The notes: generated from the letters alone by a model not told the origin. A stretch of 49,776 bases of DNA from Leptolyngbya sp. 'hensonii' (GCF_001939115.1 NZ_MQTZ01000059.1:1-49776); one strand, 5' to 3'. Shown: positions 1 through 9,083, numbered from the stretch's first letter. Numbers and translations: made by a program.

Positions 1-189
1 CTGCGATCGATCGCCGCTTGTCCATTGATTAATCGATGTAACTCTCACATTAGGGATGAGTCAGCAAGGATACGGGCCATAAGATCCCATAGAAGTTTTA
101 AGAAAACATAAGATTAATGTTAAATCTTGTTCATGGATACAATGTTTTCTCTGTCCTGGACCTCTAACTTTTAGGAGCAAGCCCGCCGC

Positions 190-1719
190 ATGATTCCCGA
201 TCATCCTTCCACCTCGACATCCGAAGTCCCCTTTCTAGCCATCCCTGCTGACCCCGACCCTGGAGCTGAGTCCTGTGACCAGCAAGTAGATAAACCGGAA
301 GAAGCCTGTGGAGTTTTTGGGGTTTATGCCCCCGAGGAAGATGTTGCGAAGCTGACTTATTTTGGGCTCTATGCGCTCCAGCATCGAGGTCAGGAATCTG
401 CAGGGATTGCAACCTTTGCAGGTGATGAAATTTCTTTGCATAAGGAAATGGGGCTGGTATCCCAGGTTTTCAATGAGTCCGTGCTAGCAAAGTTGAAAGG
501 GACGATTGCGATCGGCCATACCCGCTATTCCACTACAGGGTCCAGCCGGGTGGTGAATGCTCAACCTGCCGTTGTTTCCACCCGCTTGGGTTCTCTGGCG
601 TTAGCCCATAATGGCAATCTGGTTAATGCAGCGAAGTTACGGGAAGAGTTGCTGGAGCGTAACCATACCCTCCTGACTACCACTGATTCAGAGTTAATTG
701 CCTTTGCGATTTCGGAAGCAGTCAACAGTGGCAAAGATTGGCTGGAAGGGGCCATTACCGCTTTTCACCGTTGTGAGGGGGCCTTTAGCCTGGTCATTGG
801 TACTCAGATCGGGGTGATGGGGGTGCGGGATTCCCATGGGATTCGTCCTCTGGTTATAGGGACCTTGCCAGCCAGTAAAGCTGGAGTGCCCATCCGCTAT
901 GTCCTGGCTTCTGAAACCTGTGCCCTGGATATTATTGGGGCTGATTATCTGCGGGATGTCGAGCCAGGGGAGTTGGTCTGGATTACGGAGGAAGGGTTGG
1001 CCTCCTTTCATTGGACCCACAAACCCCAGCAAAAGCTTTGCATTTTTGAAATGATTTACTTTGCTCGACCTGATAGCATCATGCACCACGAAAGCCTGTA
1101 TAGCTATCGGATCCGGATCGGGCAACGGTTGGCGGAAGAGGCTCCAGTCACAGCAGATTTGGTCATTCCTGTGCCTGATTCGGGTGTTCCGGCAGCGATC
1201 GGCTATTCCCAGGCTTCTGGTATTCCCTACGGGGAAGGGCTAATTAAAAATCGCTATGTCGGTCGTACCTTTATTCAGCCAACCCAGGCGATGCGGGAAT
1301 CTGGGATTCGGATGAAACTAAATCCCCTACGAGATGTGCTGGTCGGCAAGCGTGTCATTATTGTGGATGACTCGATCGTGCGGGGAACCACCAGTCGCAA
1401 GATTGTGAAAGCGTTGCGAGATGCAGGGGCAACCGAGGTTCACATGCGAATTTCTTCTCCTCCCGTGACCCACCCCTGTTTTTATGGGATCGATACAGAC
1501 AGCCAGAATCAGCTCATTGCAGCGACTAAATCCGTGGCTGAAATTACGGAACAAATCGGCGTAGATAGCCTTGCCTATCTGAGTTGGGAGGGCATGTTAC
1601 TCGCGACCCGAGAAGAACCAGGGCAATTTTGCTCAGCCTGCTTTACCGGCGACTATCCCATCCCCATCCCTGACCCGGTCAAACGGACCAAACTGGCTCT
1701 AGAGAAAGTCCCCACCTAA
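190..1719 (+). CDS. purF: Amidophosphoribosyltransferase (PurF)
   Basis: Catalyses the first committed step of purine synthesis, making 5-phosphoribosylamine from PRPP and glutamine in the cytosol. The 509-residue protein has an N-terminal class II glutamine amidotransferase domain and a C-terminal phosphoribosyltransferase domain. The likely catalytic nucleophile is Cys40 in EEACGVFG, so about 39 residues would be removed as a propeptide. The PRPP-binding signature VIIVDDSIVRGTT lies near residue 395. Four-cysteine Fe-S ligation is plausible from Cys residues in the C-terminal half, including the CSAC near the end, as in the Bacillus-type enzyme. The ATG follows an AGGAG about 13 bases upstream, rather far, but no better start is visible. 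The gene is followed by a perfect 32-bp palindrome. Confidence 0.97.
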   Translation: MIPDHPSTSTSEVPFLAIPADPDPGAESCDQQVDKPEEACGVFGVYAPEEDVAKLTYFGLYALQHRGQESAGIATFAGDEISLHKEMGLVSQVFNESVLAKLKGTIAIGHTRYSTTGSSRVVNAQPAVVSTRLGSLALAHNGNLVNAAKLREELLERNHTLLTTTDSELIAFAISEAVNSGKDWLEGAITAFHRCEGAFSLVIGTQIGVMGVRDSHGIRPLVIGTLPASKAGVPIRYVLASETCALDIIGADYLRDVEPGELVWITEEGLASFHWTHKPQQKLCIFEMIYFARPDSIMHHESLYSYRIRIGQRLAEEAPVTADLVIPVPDSGVPAAIGYSQASGIPYGEGLIKNRYVGRTFIQPTQAMRESGIRMKLNPLRDVLVGKRVIIVDDSIVRGTTSRKIVKALRDAGATEVHMRISSPPVTHPCFYGIDTDSQNQLIAATKSVAEITEQIGVDSLAYLSWEGMLLATREEPGQFCSACFTGDYPIPIPDPVKRTKLALEKVPT

Positions 1720-1738
1720 TTTCATGACATCCTGCTGC

Positions 1739-1770
1739 ATGTAAAGACGCGATTAATCGCGTCTTTACAT
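1739..1770. repeat. Perfect 32-bp palindrome (TGTAAAGACGCG repeat family)
   Basis: Both arms read ATGTAAAGACGCGATT, giving a perfect palindrome between the convergent purF and chorismate lyase genes. It can form a long hairpin and may end transcription from both sides. A further half copy (GCGTCTTTACA) follows at about 1774-1785. Related copies occur at about 31345-31369 and 29998-30020. The stop codon of the minus-strand lyase reading frame lies inside it. Confidence 0.8.
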
Positions 1771-2403
1771 ATGTGCGTCTTTACAGCCCTCTGTCCCCAT
1801 CTGCATAGGCCCCAGGTAACGGATCAGGTAGGGGGAAAACACTTCGTAAATCAGGGTCAGGGGTTGCCGGTGATGCCAGAACAGGTAATGGCGACCCCAG
1901 AAAGGCCCTGGATATCCAAAAGCGGCCTCCAAGGCAGCAGAGTGGCCGTAGCAGAGGCCCTGCACATCCCGATACAGTTCCGTTCGTAGGCGGGCCAGAC
2001 TGGCCCAAATCGGCAAAGATCGATTTTGCAGGTATTCGTCCACATGGCTGGCTTCCCACCAGGAGGTGGCATAGGCAAGCCGCTCACCGGAGGGCGTCCG
2101 CAACCAGACTTGCCGCCGAATCCGTGGCCCTGGAACAGCCAAAATCGAATCCGGAGCCCGATCGGAATCCATCCCGATCGGAGACATATCAATCACGTCT
2201 ACCTCCGTTGGCTGGCCTGTGAGGAGTTGAAGATGGCGGGTGGGAGACCCATCCCCCAAAAGCAACATCTGCCAGGCGGGTGCCATCTGAGTATGGGGCA
2301 ACCCGGCCTGAACAATCGGCTCATCCCCCTGCCAGAGGGGCTCTAGGGCATGCCAGGTCGCAGCTGGACGGAGCCTAAGCGTAGATCCGAGAGTTGAAGT
2401 CAA
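1765..2403 (-). CDS. Chorismate lyase family protein (Ycf21-like)
   Basis: The 212-residue protein resembles the cyanobacterial/plastid Ycf21 (DUF98) chorismate pyruvate-lyase family, which makes 4-hydroxybenzoate as the ring precursor of plastoquinone. Visible family-like features are the RxRRQVWLRTPSGERLAYATSWW stretch, shortened here as RRQVWLRT and ATSWW, and the GPFWGRHYLFWHHRQPLTLIYEVFSP region near the C terminus (GRHYLFWH core). No transmembrane segment is seen. It converges on purF. The last residues and the TAA stop come from the TGTAAAGACGC repeat, so the natural C terminus may have been a little different before the repeat arrived. Family assignment rests on pattern recall; the reaction is inferred from the family. 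Confidence 0.8.
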   Translation of the reverse strand: MTSTLGSTLRLRPAATWHALEPLWQGDEPIVQAGLPHTQMAPAWQMLLLGDGSPTRHLQLLTGQPTEVDVIDMSPIGMDSDRAPDSILAVPGPRIRRQVWLRTPSGERLAYATSWWEASHVDEYLQNRSLPIWASLARLRTELYRDVQGLCYGHSAALEAAFGYPGPFWGRHYLFWHHRQPLTLIYEVFSPYLIRYLGPMQMGTEGCKDAHM

Positions 2404-2526
2404 TGTTCTTTACAAAACTTTTCAATGCCCATTATAGCGACTTCGCCAGGATGGAGTACAGCACCCTGGTCTCAACTCTGGCTCAAGTGTTCAGGGCCAA
2501 ACTCATTTCAGGGATAGCTGGAACAT

Positions 2527-2550
2527 CTTGGGCGGCAAAAGCCACCCAAG
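2527..2550 (-). terminator. Possible hairpin downstream of tRNA-Leu
   Basis: A 10-base stem with one mismatch (CTTGGGCGGC, AAAA loop, GCCACCCAAG) lies 37 bases past the 3' end of the minus-strand tRNA. There is no U-run, so it may be only a processing or weak termination hairpin. The rest of 2404-2586 shows no gene. Confidence 0.35.
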
Positions 2551-2586
2551 CCCCCAGGGAAAACTGTCTTTTTGGGGCAGTTCATA

Positions 2587-2667
2587 TGCGGATGGCGAGA
2601 CTCGAACTCGCAAGGCAAAGCCACACGCCCCTCAAACGTGCGCGTATACCAATTCCGCCACATCCGC
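2587..2667 (-). tRNA. tRNA-Leu (anticodon GAG)
   Basis: The minus strand folds as an 81-nt class II tRNA. The acceptor stem is GCGGATG with CATCCGC plus discriminator A. The D-arm is GGCGGAATTGGTATACGC-like, and the anticodon stem CACGT/GCGTG (one T-G pair) encloses loop TTGAGGG, giving anticodon GAG for CUC/CUU. There is a long variable arm, and a T-arm with GTTCGAGTC. The 3' CCA is not encoded. The long variable arm together with the anticodon identifies leucine. Confidence 0.95.
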
Positions 2668-2756
2668 AGGTCTCTTTAGATTGTATATAAAAACGGTAAT
2701 CAGCGTAGAATCAATTCTGATGTGAATGGTAGTTCTGTCTATCTGCCGTAGAAAAG

Positions 2757-4103
2757 ATGCGTTTTTCGAAGATCTTAATTGCGAACCGAGGGGAAATTGC
2801 ACTGCGAATTTTGCGTACCTGTGCCGAAATGGGGATTACGACAGTTGCAGTACATTCTACGGTCGATCGCCACGCCCTCCATGTTCAACTCGCTGACGAA
2901 GCCGTCTGTATTGGGGATGCTCCCAGTAGCAAGAGTTACCTAAACATTCCCAATATTATTGCTGCTGCCCTGACCCGAAATGCAACGGCTATCCATCCCG
3001 GCTATGGTTTTCTGGCCGAGAATGCCCGCTTTGCCGAGATTTGTGCCGATCATAAAATTGCCTTTATAGGTCCGACCGCTGAAGCTATTCGGGCCATGGG
3101 GGATAAATCCACAGCCAAAGAAACAGCTCAACGGGCGGGGGTTCCCACTGTTCCTGGGAGTGATGGACTGCTGACCGATGAACAGGAAGCCCTCAAGATT
3201 GCCCATCAGATTGGCTACCCTGTCATGATTAAGGCAACCGCCGGGGGCGGAGGCCGGGGGATGCGTTTGGTGCGGGAAGAGGCGGATCTGGTGAAACTAT
3301 TCCTGGCTGCCCAGGGGGAAGCCGAAGCTGCCTTTGGTAATCCCGGCGTTTATCTGGAAAAGTTTGTCGAACGTCCCCGCCATATTGAATTTCAGATCCT
3401 AGCCGATAGTTACGGGAATGTGATCCACCTGGGAGAGCGAGACTGTTCCATTCAGCGCCGCCATCAGAAGTTGCTTGAAGAAGCCCCCAGCCCTGCATTA
3501 AGCCCAGAATTGCGAGAAAAGATGGGATCTGCAGCAGTTCGGGTCGCTAAATATATCAATTACGTGGGAGCTGGGACGATTGAATTTCTCCTGGACCAAT
3601 CTGGCCAGTTTTATTTCATGGAAATGAACACCCGGATTCAGGTAGAACATCCCGTCACAGAAATGATCACGGGGATAGATCTGATTGCTGAACAAATTCG
3701 GGTGGCCCAGGGGGAACGCCTGCAGGTAACCCAGGAGGAAGTTCTCTTCAGGGGCCATGCGATCGAATGCCGGGTCAATGCAGAGGACCCGGAGTACAAT
3801 TTCCGCCCCAGTCCGGGGCGCATCAGTGGCTACCTCCCGCCCGGTGGTCCGGGTGTTCGGGTTGATTCCCACGTTTACACCGATTACGAAATCCCCCCTT
3901 ACTATGACTCCCTGATCGGTAAGCTGATTGTCTGGGGTCACGATCGGCCCACTGCCATCAAGCGATTGCAGCGAGCCCTCCGGGAGTTCGCTATCACCGG
4001 CTTACCCACCACGATCGGCTTCCACCAGCGCGTTCTGGAGACCCCGGAATTTCAGGCGGGTGAAGTCTACACCAACTTTGTGGAGCAACTGATGCGGAAG
4101 TAG
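2757..4103 (+). CDS. accC: Biotin carboxylase subunit of acetyl-CoA carboxylase (AccC)
   Basis: ATP-dependent carboxylation of the biotin carrier protein, the first half-reaction of acetyl-CoA carboxylase in fatty acid synthesis. The 448-residue length fits the family. It begins [16 protein letters not shown] and has the glycine-rich ATP-grasp loop [11 protein letters not shown] near residue 160. The catalytic stretch [16 protein letters not shown], near residue 286, includes the metal-binding Glu and Asn and the conserved Arg. The C-terminal biotin-carboxylase domain follows. The gene stands alone, as is usual in cyanobacteria where acc genes are dispersed. It ends one base before the convergent YggT gene. 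Confidence 0.97.
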   Translation: MRFSKILIANRGEIALRILRTCAEMGITTVAVHSTVDRHALHVQLADEAVCIGDAPSSKSYLNIPNIIAAALTRNATAIHPGYGFLAENARFAEICADHKIAFIGPTAEAIRAMGDKSTAKETAQRAGVPTVPGSDGLLTDEQEALKIAHQIGYPVMIKATAGGGGRGMRLVREEADLVKLFLAAQGEAEAAFGNPGVYLEKFVERPRHIEFQILADSYGNVIHLGERDCSIQRRHQKLLEEAPSPALSPELREKMGSAAVRVAKYINYVGAGTIEFLLDQSGQFYFMEMNTRIQVEHPVTEMITGIDLIAEQIRVAQGERLQVTQEEVLFRGHAIECRVNAEDPEYNFRPSPGRISGYLPPGGPGVRVDSHVYTDYEIPPYYDSLIGKLIVWGHDRPTAIKRLQRALREFAITGLPTTIGFHQRVLETPEFQAGEVYTNFVEQLMRK

Positions 4104-4104
4104 T

Positions 4105-4389
4105 TTAGAACAGGATTCTCAACAACCCCTGCTGGCCTAACAGAATTTCTCTGGCAAAACTGAAGAGGCCCACCCAGAGAATCGGGGTGATATCGACGCC
4201 GCCGATCGGAGAGACAATTTTTCGAGAGGGGGCCAAAAATGGTTCGGTGGGCCAGACGATTAGGCTGACTGGAAAGCGGTTCAGCTCCACCTGGGGATAC
4301 CAGGTTAAAACGATTCGAAAAATGAACAGGAAGATCATCAAGCCTAATAGGGGGCCAATAATCCAGGTAGCAAGGTCAATAGCAGTCAT
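4105..4389 (-). CDS. YggT family membrane protein
   Basis: A 94-residue protein with two hydrophobic segments (about residues 8-28 and 68-88). Between them lies the family-like stretch PTEPFLAPSRKIVSPIGGVDITPI. YggT/Ycf19 proteins are small integral membrane proteins; plant and cyanobacterial relatives are linked to cytochrome b6 maturation or thylakoid organisation, and the role of this one is not shown by sequence. It is divergent from psbX and convergent with accC, with no spacer. Confidence 0.88.
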   Translation of the reverse strand: MTAIDLATWIIGPLLGLMIFLFIFRIVLTWYPQVELNRFPVSLIVWPTEPFLAPSRKIVSPIGGVDITPILWVGLFSFAREILLGQQGLLRILF

Positions 4390-4610
4390 GGGCCGTTAAA
4401 ATTTCTAAACTTTAGTGGATTTCTATGTTTCAATTCTACAAGGGTTTTCAGGAGTACAAATCATGGAATCCAGCCTGGAATTGAGAAGCTCCCTCCGATC
4501 GACTGCCCCCCACCTCCGGAAATCGATGGTCCCTAAAATCGGCTTTTCAAGGGTGTACCGAACCACTAAAATGAGAAAAAATGAACCATTGTAAATAAGG
4601 CAAAAAATTT

Positions 4611-4733
4611 ATGACTCCTTCCCTAACGAACTTTTTGCTCAGCCTGGTTGCTGGTGCTTTGGTGGTGGTCGTTCCGGCTACTATTGGTTTGCTGTTTATC
4701 AGTCAGAAAGATAAAGTTACCCGCCGCTCCTAA
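4611..4733 (+). CDS. psbX: Photosystem II reaction centre protein PsbX
   Basis: A 40-residue single-span protein beginning [12 protein letters not shown], with a hydrophobic core and the ending [12 protein letters not shown]. The MTPSL start and the SQxDKVxR tail match PsbX, a small one-helix subunit near cytochrome b559 in the photosystem II core. The ATG follows TAAGG about 10 bases upstream. The 220 bases up to yggT hold its promoter, in which no sharp -35/-10 pair is clear. A terminator-like hairpin lies 31 bases downstream. Confidence 0.88.
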   Translation: MTPSLTNFLLSLVAGALVVVVPATIGLLFISQKDKVTRRS

Positions 4734-4764
4734 GTCTTCTCCTATTCGTGCCTGTTCCGGACAG

Positions 4765-4827
4765 ACCTCAGTAAAGCCAGGAAAAGCCGCAGGCTTTCAC
4801 CTGTCCTGCTCATTTACTGAGGTTTTG
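4765..4827 (+). terminator. Probable terminator after psbX
   Basis: The arms ACCTCAGTAAA (4765-4775) and TTTACTGAGGT (4813-4823) are perfect complements. They enclose a smaller AAAGCC/GGCTTT hairpin, and TTTT follows. Position just after psbX fits intrinsic termination, although the loop region is long. Confidence 0.55.
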
Positions 4828-4914
4828 TCGTAGGAGGCGAAATCCTTACAGAGAGTCCGGTGAGCTAAAACTCTCTGAGTTGCAGTAACATCCGTCGCCT
4901 GACTTCTGCCAGAG

Positions 4915-4970
4915 CATGGCCCACAACATGGCCCACAACATGGCCCACAAGGTTGCCCACAAGGTTGCCC
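4915..4970. repeat. 12-bp tandem repeat, about 4.6 units
   Basis: Three exact copies of CATGGCCCACAA (4915-4950) are followed by GGTTGCCCACAA and a partial GGTTGCCC. They lie in the 350-bp gene-free gap between psbX and ycf66. The register is a multiple of three, so a spurious Pro-Cys-Gly-rich reading frame appears on the minus strand. Apart from this repeat and the psbX terminator, I see nothing definite between 4734 and 5084. Confidence 0.85.
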
Positions 4971-5084
4971 CCTCAGTTCACACCTTCTCAGAAGTCCCCC
5001 TGATTCAATCATCAATGTTGTGATTTAATCTGGAGATTTTCAGTTCGACTCGTTACCATAGGATTGAATTTCAGGTCACGTGCA

Positions 5085-5960
5085 ATGATCAACCTCGGAT
5101 TAAATCCAGCAAGTTTGTTAGGAATTGCCCTTGCTGTTGCGGGAGCGGGTCTTTACTTCCTACGCACCATTCGTCCAGAGCTCTCCAGGGACCACGACAT
5201 TTTTTTTGCTGCCGTCGGGCTTTTGACCGGCCTGATTCTTCTGTCCCAGGGATGGCGTCTAGACCCAATTCTTCAATTTGGGCAGTTTCTCTTGGCTGGG
5301 TCTGCAGGTTTCTTTGCTTTTGAAAGCATCCGGATGCGGGGAGTCACCGCAGAGCAGGCAAAACGTAATACACCTATCATTGACGAAGATAGACCTGCCA
5401 GCCGGAATTACGAGTATCAGGCTTATGAATATCAAACTGCAGAGCTGTACGATGAGCTGAATCCAGCCGATGAGCGGCCCGTTCGGCCCCGCATCCGGGG
5501 AGCCAGAGATGCGCGCAATAGCCGAGCTGATGACTATCGTGTTGATAGCTATGGGGAGTCTGAAGGCCGGGAACGGCGGCGTACTGCCACTCGTAGCAGC
5601 GGCAGAGATCGAGGCAGTGAGCGCATGGTAGACGAGAGAGCTGCAGGGGAAAGAGCCCCAGGGGAGAGCGATCGTCCCCGTAAACGGCGGCCCCGGACTC
5701 TGGAAGATCGGCTTTCTAGCCAGGTTGAAGATCGGGATGCAGCCAGTGAAACATCGGCCCGCTCCGCTCGTAGCGAACGGAAATCAACCCGGTCTACTGA
5801 TCGAGATCGTTCAGAAAGCCGAGATATCACCGATGTTGCCAGCAAACCTCGCCGGAGTCGGCCAGCTTCCAATAGTACCCGCAGCCGTTCTGGCATCGAT
5901 CGGCCAGCTACCGCAGACTATGCTGACTATGAGCCGATCGAAGGGGATCAAGAGGATTGA
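5085..5960 (+). CDS. ycf66: Ycf66 family protein
   Basis: The ATG at 5085 gives 291 residues starting MINLGLNPASLLGIALAVAG. It is preferred over a TTG at 5064 because Ycf66 proteins start at this point. Three hydrophobic segments occupy about residues 8-92 (including LYFLRTIRPELSRDHD and the LLSQGWRLDPILQFGQ region), typical of Ycf66, a conserved cyanobacterial/plastid membrane protein of unknown function. The remaining 190 residues are a very charged, low-complexity Arg/Asp/Glu/Ser tail likely to be disordered on the cytoplasmic side. Such tails vary strongly in length within the family. Confidence 0.9.
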   Translation: MINLGLNPASLLGIALAVAGAGLYFLRTIRPELSRDHDIFFAAVGLLTGLILLSQGWRLDPILQFGQFLLAGSAGFFAFESIRMRGVTAEQAKRNTPIIDEDRPASRNYEYQAYEYQTAELYDELNPADERPVRPRIRGARDARNSRADDYRVDSYGESEGRERRRTATRSSGRDRGSERMVDERAAGERAPGESDRPRKRRPRTLEDRLSSQVEDRDAASETSARSARSERKSTRSTDRDRSESRDITDVASKPRRSRPASNSTRSRSGIDRPATADYADYEPIEGDQED

Positions 5961-6092
5961 ATTCTGAATACGCTTGGGCCAACCTGGTCAACCAGGAATG
6001 CAGTAGCTACAGGACTACAGAAGCCAGGAGACAAAGTTCAGAAGAAATCTTGCAGCCTGGCTGACCGCTTCTGAGCGACACGCTGAATCAAC

Positions 6093-6269
6093 CTAACGCA
6101 AGCCGAGCCAGGTGAAAAAATCTTGGTGGGTAAATAGTTCCATTACCAGCAGCATCAGAAAGCCGATCATGGCGAAGCGGCCATTTATCTGCTCAGCGTA
6201 AGCCGTCCAACCGAAGGCCGGTTCTGGGCGGTTGTCTGGTTCTGGTGGGTTGGGGGGAGTTGGGGTCAT
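6093..6269 (-). CDS. High-light-inducible (HLIP/Scp) one-helix protein
   Basis: A 58-residue protein with a proline-rich N terminus ([11 protein letters not shown]) and the chlorophyll-binding signature [17 protein letters not shown] at about residues 25-41 (ExxNGRxAM), followed by the end of a single transmembrane helix. HLIPs bind chlorophyll and carotenoid and protect photosystem assembly under high light. The start lies 5 bases after the sdhB stop, and the ribosome-binding AAGGA overlaps the last sdhB codons, so the two genes are probably co-transcribed. It is convergent with ycf66. The 130 bases between ycf66 and this gene show nothing clear. Confidence 0.9.
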   Translation of the reverse strand: MTPTPPNPPEPDNRPEPAFGWTAYAEQINGRFAMIGFLMLLVMELFTHQDFFTWLGLR

Positions 6270-6274
6270 TGTTG

Positions 6275-7330
6275 CTATCCTTTCAAGAAAATTTCACCAG
6301 CATGCCCTGTATCGAGGGATAGGGCTTCACCCTCTGCGTCCATCGCTTGAACCAGCTCAATCAGGGCCTTGACGGTTTCAGTCCCCTGGGAGGGTTCGAA
6401 GCTCAAAGGAAATTTACCACGAACTAACATCCTTAACCCCAGGGGACCTAGACTGGCCAATCCCTGCAAGTCTCGAAAAGAGTTAGCCACAACCTGTAAC
6501 CCAAATCGGCGCTCATCAATCCAACCCCCCTGCTTCACTAACTCGATCAGGGTTTTGCGATGACGGATGGAGCGGCTAGATTGGGCATCTTTTCGATCCA
6601 GAATTTCGCTCTTCAAATAGCCAATCTGGTCCATGGGTGCCACATCCATAGGACAGACAGCATTGCAGTAATAACAACGGGTACAACCCCAGACCCCCTG
6701 TATACCTTGATTATATTTTTCCAGCCGCGCATCCATCTGGCCATCACGGGAATCAGCCAGAACCCGAAAGGCCTTGGCTAGGGCATGGGGACCCACAAAC
6801 TCAGGATTGGTTTCCCTGGCGTTGCACTCAGAATAGCAAGCCCCACAGAGAATACAGTTTCCAGTTTGGTTCAAACGATCGCGTTGGGCTGGAGTCTGAA
6901 GGAATTCCCGCTCTGGCACCCGACGGGCTGCGGTACTGACGTAGGGATCCACCGCTTTCAGATTTGTCCAAAAGCTCTGCATATCTACCACCAGATCTTT
7001 GATCACGGGCATATTGCCCATGGGCGCGATCGTAATCTCTGGAATTGTCGTAGAATTTTCCCCTTGCAGGCCAGTCACTGGTAGACGGGCCAGTTCAGAC
7101 CCCACATTCTCCTTACAAGCCAGGGCAGAGCGACCATTTATCCGTACCGCACAACTGCCACAAATCGTGTTACGGCAATTTTTCCGGAACGCCAGACTCC
7201 CATCTAGTTCCCATTTAATCTGGTTTAAACAGTCCAAAATGGTGAAGCCTGGTTCAACCTCCAGCACATAGGTTTGATTCCAGGGCAAAGCATTTTGGGA
7301 CTGTCGAGATATTTTGAAGGAAACTTGCAT
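6275..7330 (-). CDS. sdhB: Succinate dehydrogenase/fumarate reductase iron-sulfur subunit
   Basis: Electron-transfer subunit of succinate:quinone oxidoreductase. The N-terminal 2Fe-2S domain carries [21 protein letters not shown] (residues about 52-72, Cys ligands at both ends). The C-terminal domain carries [11 protein letters not shown] (about 159-169) and [14 protein letters not shown] (about 216-229), the ligands for 4Fe-4S and 3Fe-4S clusters. At 351 residues it is about 100 longer than typical bacterial SdhB; the extra length is at the C terminus, as in other cyanobacterial versions. In cyanobacteria SDH feeds electrons into the thylakoid plastoquinone pool. No sdhA is in the window. 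A HLIP gene follows after 5 bases. Confidence 0.93.
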   Translation of the reverse strand: MQVSFKISRQSQNALPWNQTYVLEVEPGFTILDCLNQIKWELDGSLAFRKNCRNTICGSCAVRINGRSALACKENVGSELARLPVTGLQGENSTTIPEITIAPMGNMPVIKDLVVDMQSFWTNLKAVDPYVSTAARRVPEREFLQTPAQRDRLNQTGNCILCGACYSECNARETNPEFVGPHALAKAFRVLADSRDGQMDARLEKYNQGIQGVWGCTRCYYCNAVCPMDVAPMDQIGYLKSEILDRKDAQSSRSIRHRKTLIELVKQGGWIDERRFGLQVVANSFRDLQGLASLGPLGLRMLVRGKFPLSFEPSQGTETVKALIELVQAMDAEGEALSLDTGHAGEIFLKG

Positions 7331-7788
7331 AGGAACGATTCAACTCCAAAACCAATCCTTTGTAAAAGACATAAGGGCTTCACCTTTGAGGGCAAAAAGC
7401 AGGAAAAACTCTCTTTTCTCTACCCTGCATTTTTTCACATCAGGTGCCCAATATCTGCTGTTTAGATAAGTAATTGTAATTATTCAGAAGTCAATGATAG
7501 ATCAGTACCGATTTTTGAATTCAAACCTGAACATACAGGGATTGAGGGATGATCTCTGCCTCTCAATCAAAGCTTTTTGTTTAAGTATAGACATATCATT
7601 AGATGAAATTAAGGTGATCCTACCCATCATCCGAATAAAGCCGCCCATCCTGCCGTAATAATGATCTGTAAAAATCCTTTCAATATGGGAGGATCTGAGG
7701 ATATATTTTTATAAAGTCAACTCTGTGATTAAGGCTTTTTTGCTGCCTTAGATATGAGTCCTTGATACTGAGGGATATTTGCAACGTT
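7331..7788. other. Gene-free divergent spacer (sdhB / cyAbrB)
   Basis: About 460 bases, AT-rich compared with its neighbours, separate divergently transcribed sdhB and the cyAbrB gene. It must hold both promoters. I see no RNA gene, no clear -35/-10 pair and no strong inverted repeat. A non-coding RNA cannot be excluded. Confidence 0.6.
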
Positions 7789-8202
7789 ATGACAGAAACG
7801 GCGACAACTCCATTAACGGGAAAGGCCCTGCTTCAAAGAATAAAAGAACTTGCAGATGTACCTGTACGCGAAAAAGCAAAGCGTTGTGGGTATTACACTG
7901 TAGCAAAGAATAATCAAGTTCGAGTCAATGTTGCAGATTTCTACAGTGCTTTACTAGAGGCTAGGGGTATAGCTTTAAGCCCAGAAAGTTCCAAAGATGG
8001 TAGAGGCCGTGAGCCTACCTATCGAGTTAGTGTGCATAAAAACTATCAGATTGTTATTGGAGCTACCTACACTCAAGCAATGGGTCTCAAACCGGGTGAC
8101 GTATTTGAGATTAAGCTAGGCTATAAGCATATCCATTTAATTCAGATGGATAGTGATAAAAATGGGGTTAAGGATTCCATTGAGGATGATGAAAATGAGT
8201 AG
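7789..8202 (+). CDS. AbrB family transcriptional regulator (cyAbrB type)
   Basis: The ATG at 7789 gives 137 residues starting MTETATTPLTGKALLQRI; the upstream TTG extension (9 residues) is less likely. The first half has the cyAbrB-specific helical region REKAKRCGYYT, and the DNA-binding AbrB-like region with YRVSVHKNYQIVIGATYTQAMGLKPGDVFEIKLG lies at about residues 82-116 (core GLKPGDVFEIKLGYKHIHL). Cyanobacterial AbrB proteins put the DNA-binding region at the C terminus and regulate nitrogen, carbon and redox genes. Which of the usual two paralogues (cyAbrB1 or cyAbrB2) this is cannot be settled by eye. The tail is acidic. Confidence 0.9.
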   Translation: MTETATTPLTGKALLQRIKELADVPVREKAKRCGYYTVAKNNQVRVNVADFYSALLEARGIALSPESSKDGRGREPTYRVSVHKNYQIVIGATYTQAMGLKPGDVFEIKLGYKHIHLIQMDSDKNGVKDSIEDDENE

Positions 8203-8231
8203 AAATTTTCTACTCGGTCACTTTCTTGTCC

Positions 8232-9083
8232 ATGCAGGTATTTAATCTAGTCATCAGCTTCATTGGACAATTGCTGACGGAGACTCCAGCTTTAGCAGGG
8301 GTTTCAGTATTTTTTATATTGTGGTTAGCCCTGTGGCTGCCGATCGGGATTCCGCTGGCAGCTTTCCTCTCATGGCATCCTGGCAAACCACTGACAGTCC
8401 AGCAGAAATTACCCCTGTTAGCGTCCCTCTATCTGGTGATCCCCCTGGTCTTTTGGGTGGTTACAAAAGCACAATCCATCCCTTTTTCCGCCTACGGCTT
8501 AGCTTGGGATCGAGGAACTTTAACATCCTTGAGTTGGGGATTAGCCGTTAGTTTACTCAGTCTCATCGTGCTGTTTTCCCTGGAAAAATTGTTGGGGTGG
8601 ATGCAATGGCAACCCCAGGAAACAGGTCGGTTAATTTCGGTTGCCCTGCCCATGTTTTTCCTGGCCATGTGGGTTGGGGGAACCGAGGAACTCATTTTTC
8701 GAGGTTTTTTACAGACCCACTTGCAACAGGGTTATGCTGCGGGGGTAGCCGCCGCGATCGGGAGCCTGATTTTTGCCTTTTCCCACATGCTCTGGGAGGG
8801 ACGAGCCGCTGTCCCTCAACTTCCCGGCCTCTGGCTCATGGGCATGGTCCTGGTCCTGGCCCGTTGGGTGGATGCTGGGAACCTGGGGCTGGCCTGGGGG
8901 CTCCATGCCGGTTGGGTCTGGGGCATTGTTACCCTGGATACGGCTGCACTCATCACCTACCCTCCTCAAGCCCCAGCCTGGTTAACTGGCCTTGACCAGA
9001 AACCCCTAGCTGGATTCCTGGGGCTCTTGCTGATGGTGGGCACAGGTGTGGGATTGTGGGTTTGGAGATCAGCCCTCCCGTAG
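8232..9083 (+). CDS. CPBP family intramembrane metalloprotease
   Basis: A 283-residue polytopic protein (about seven hydrophobic segments). It carries the CPBP (Abi/CAAX protease-like) motif EELIFRGFLQTHL near residue 156, the FAFSHMLWE histidine motif near 190, and a third His in GLAWGLHAGWVWG. The family includes Rce1-type prenyl-protein proteases and bacteriocin-related membrane proteins; the substrate here is unknown. ATG at 8232 is chosen over TTG at 8226. Its last 15 bases overlap the convergent cobH gene. Confidence 0.9.
   Translation: MQVFNLVISFIGQLLTETPALAGVSVFFILWLALWLPIGIPLAAFLSWHPGKPLTVQQKLPLLASLYLVIPLVFWVVTKAQSIPFSAYGLAWDRGTLTSLSWGLAVSLLSLIVLFSLEKLLGWMQWQPQETGRLISVALPMFFLAMWVGGTEELIFRGFLQTHLQQGYAAGVAAAIGSLIFAFSHMLWEGRAAVPQLPGLWLMGMVLVLARWVDAGNLGLAWGLHAGWVWGIVTLDTAALITYPPQAPAWLTGLDQKPLAGFLGLLLMVGTGVGLWVWRSALP

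Noticed and set aside
2026-2346. Plus-strand frame opposite chorismate lyase
   Set aside because: Antisense shadow; sequence is Pro/Gly-rich with no family resemblance.
4797-5015. Minus-strand frame rich in Pro-Cys-Gly
   Set aside because: It comes from the 12-bp tandem repeat read in frame. No start signal or family match.
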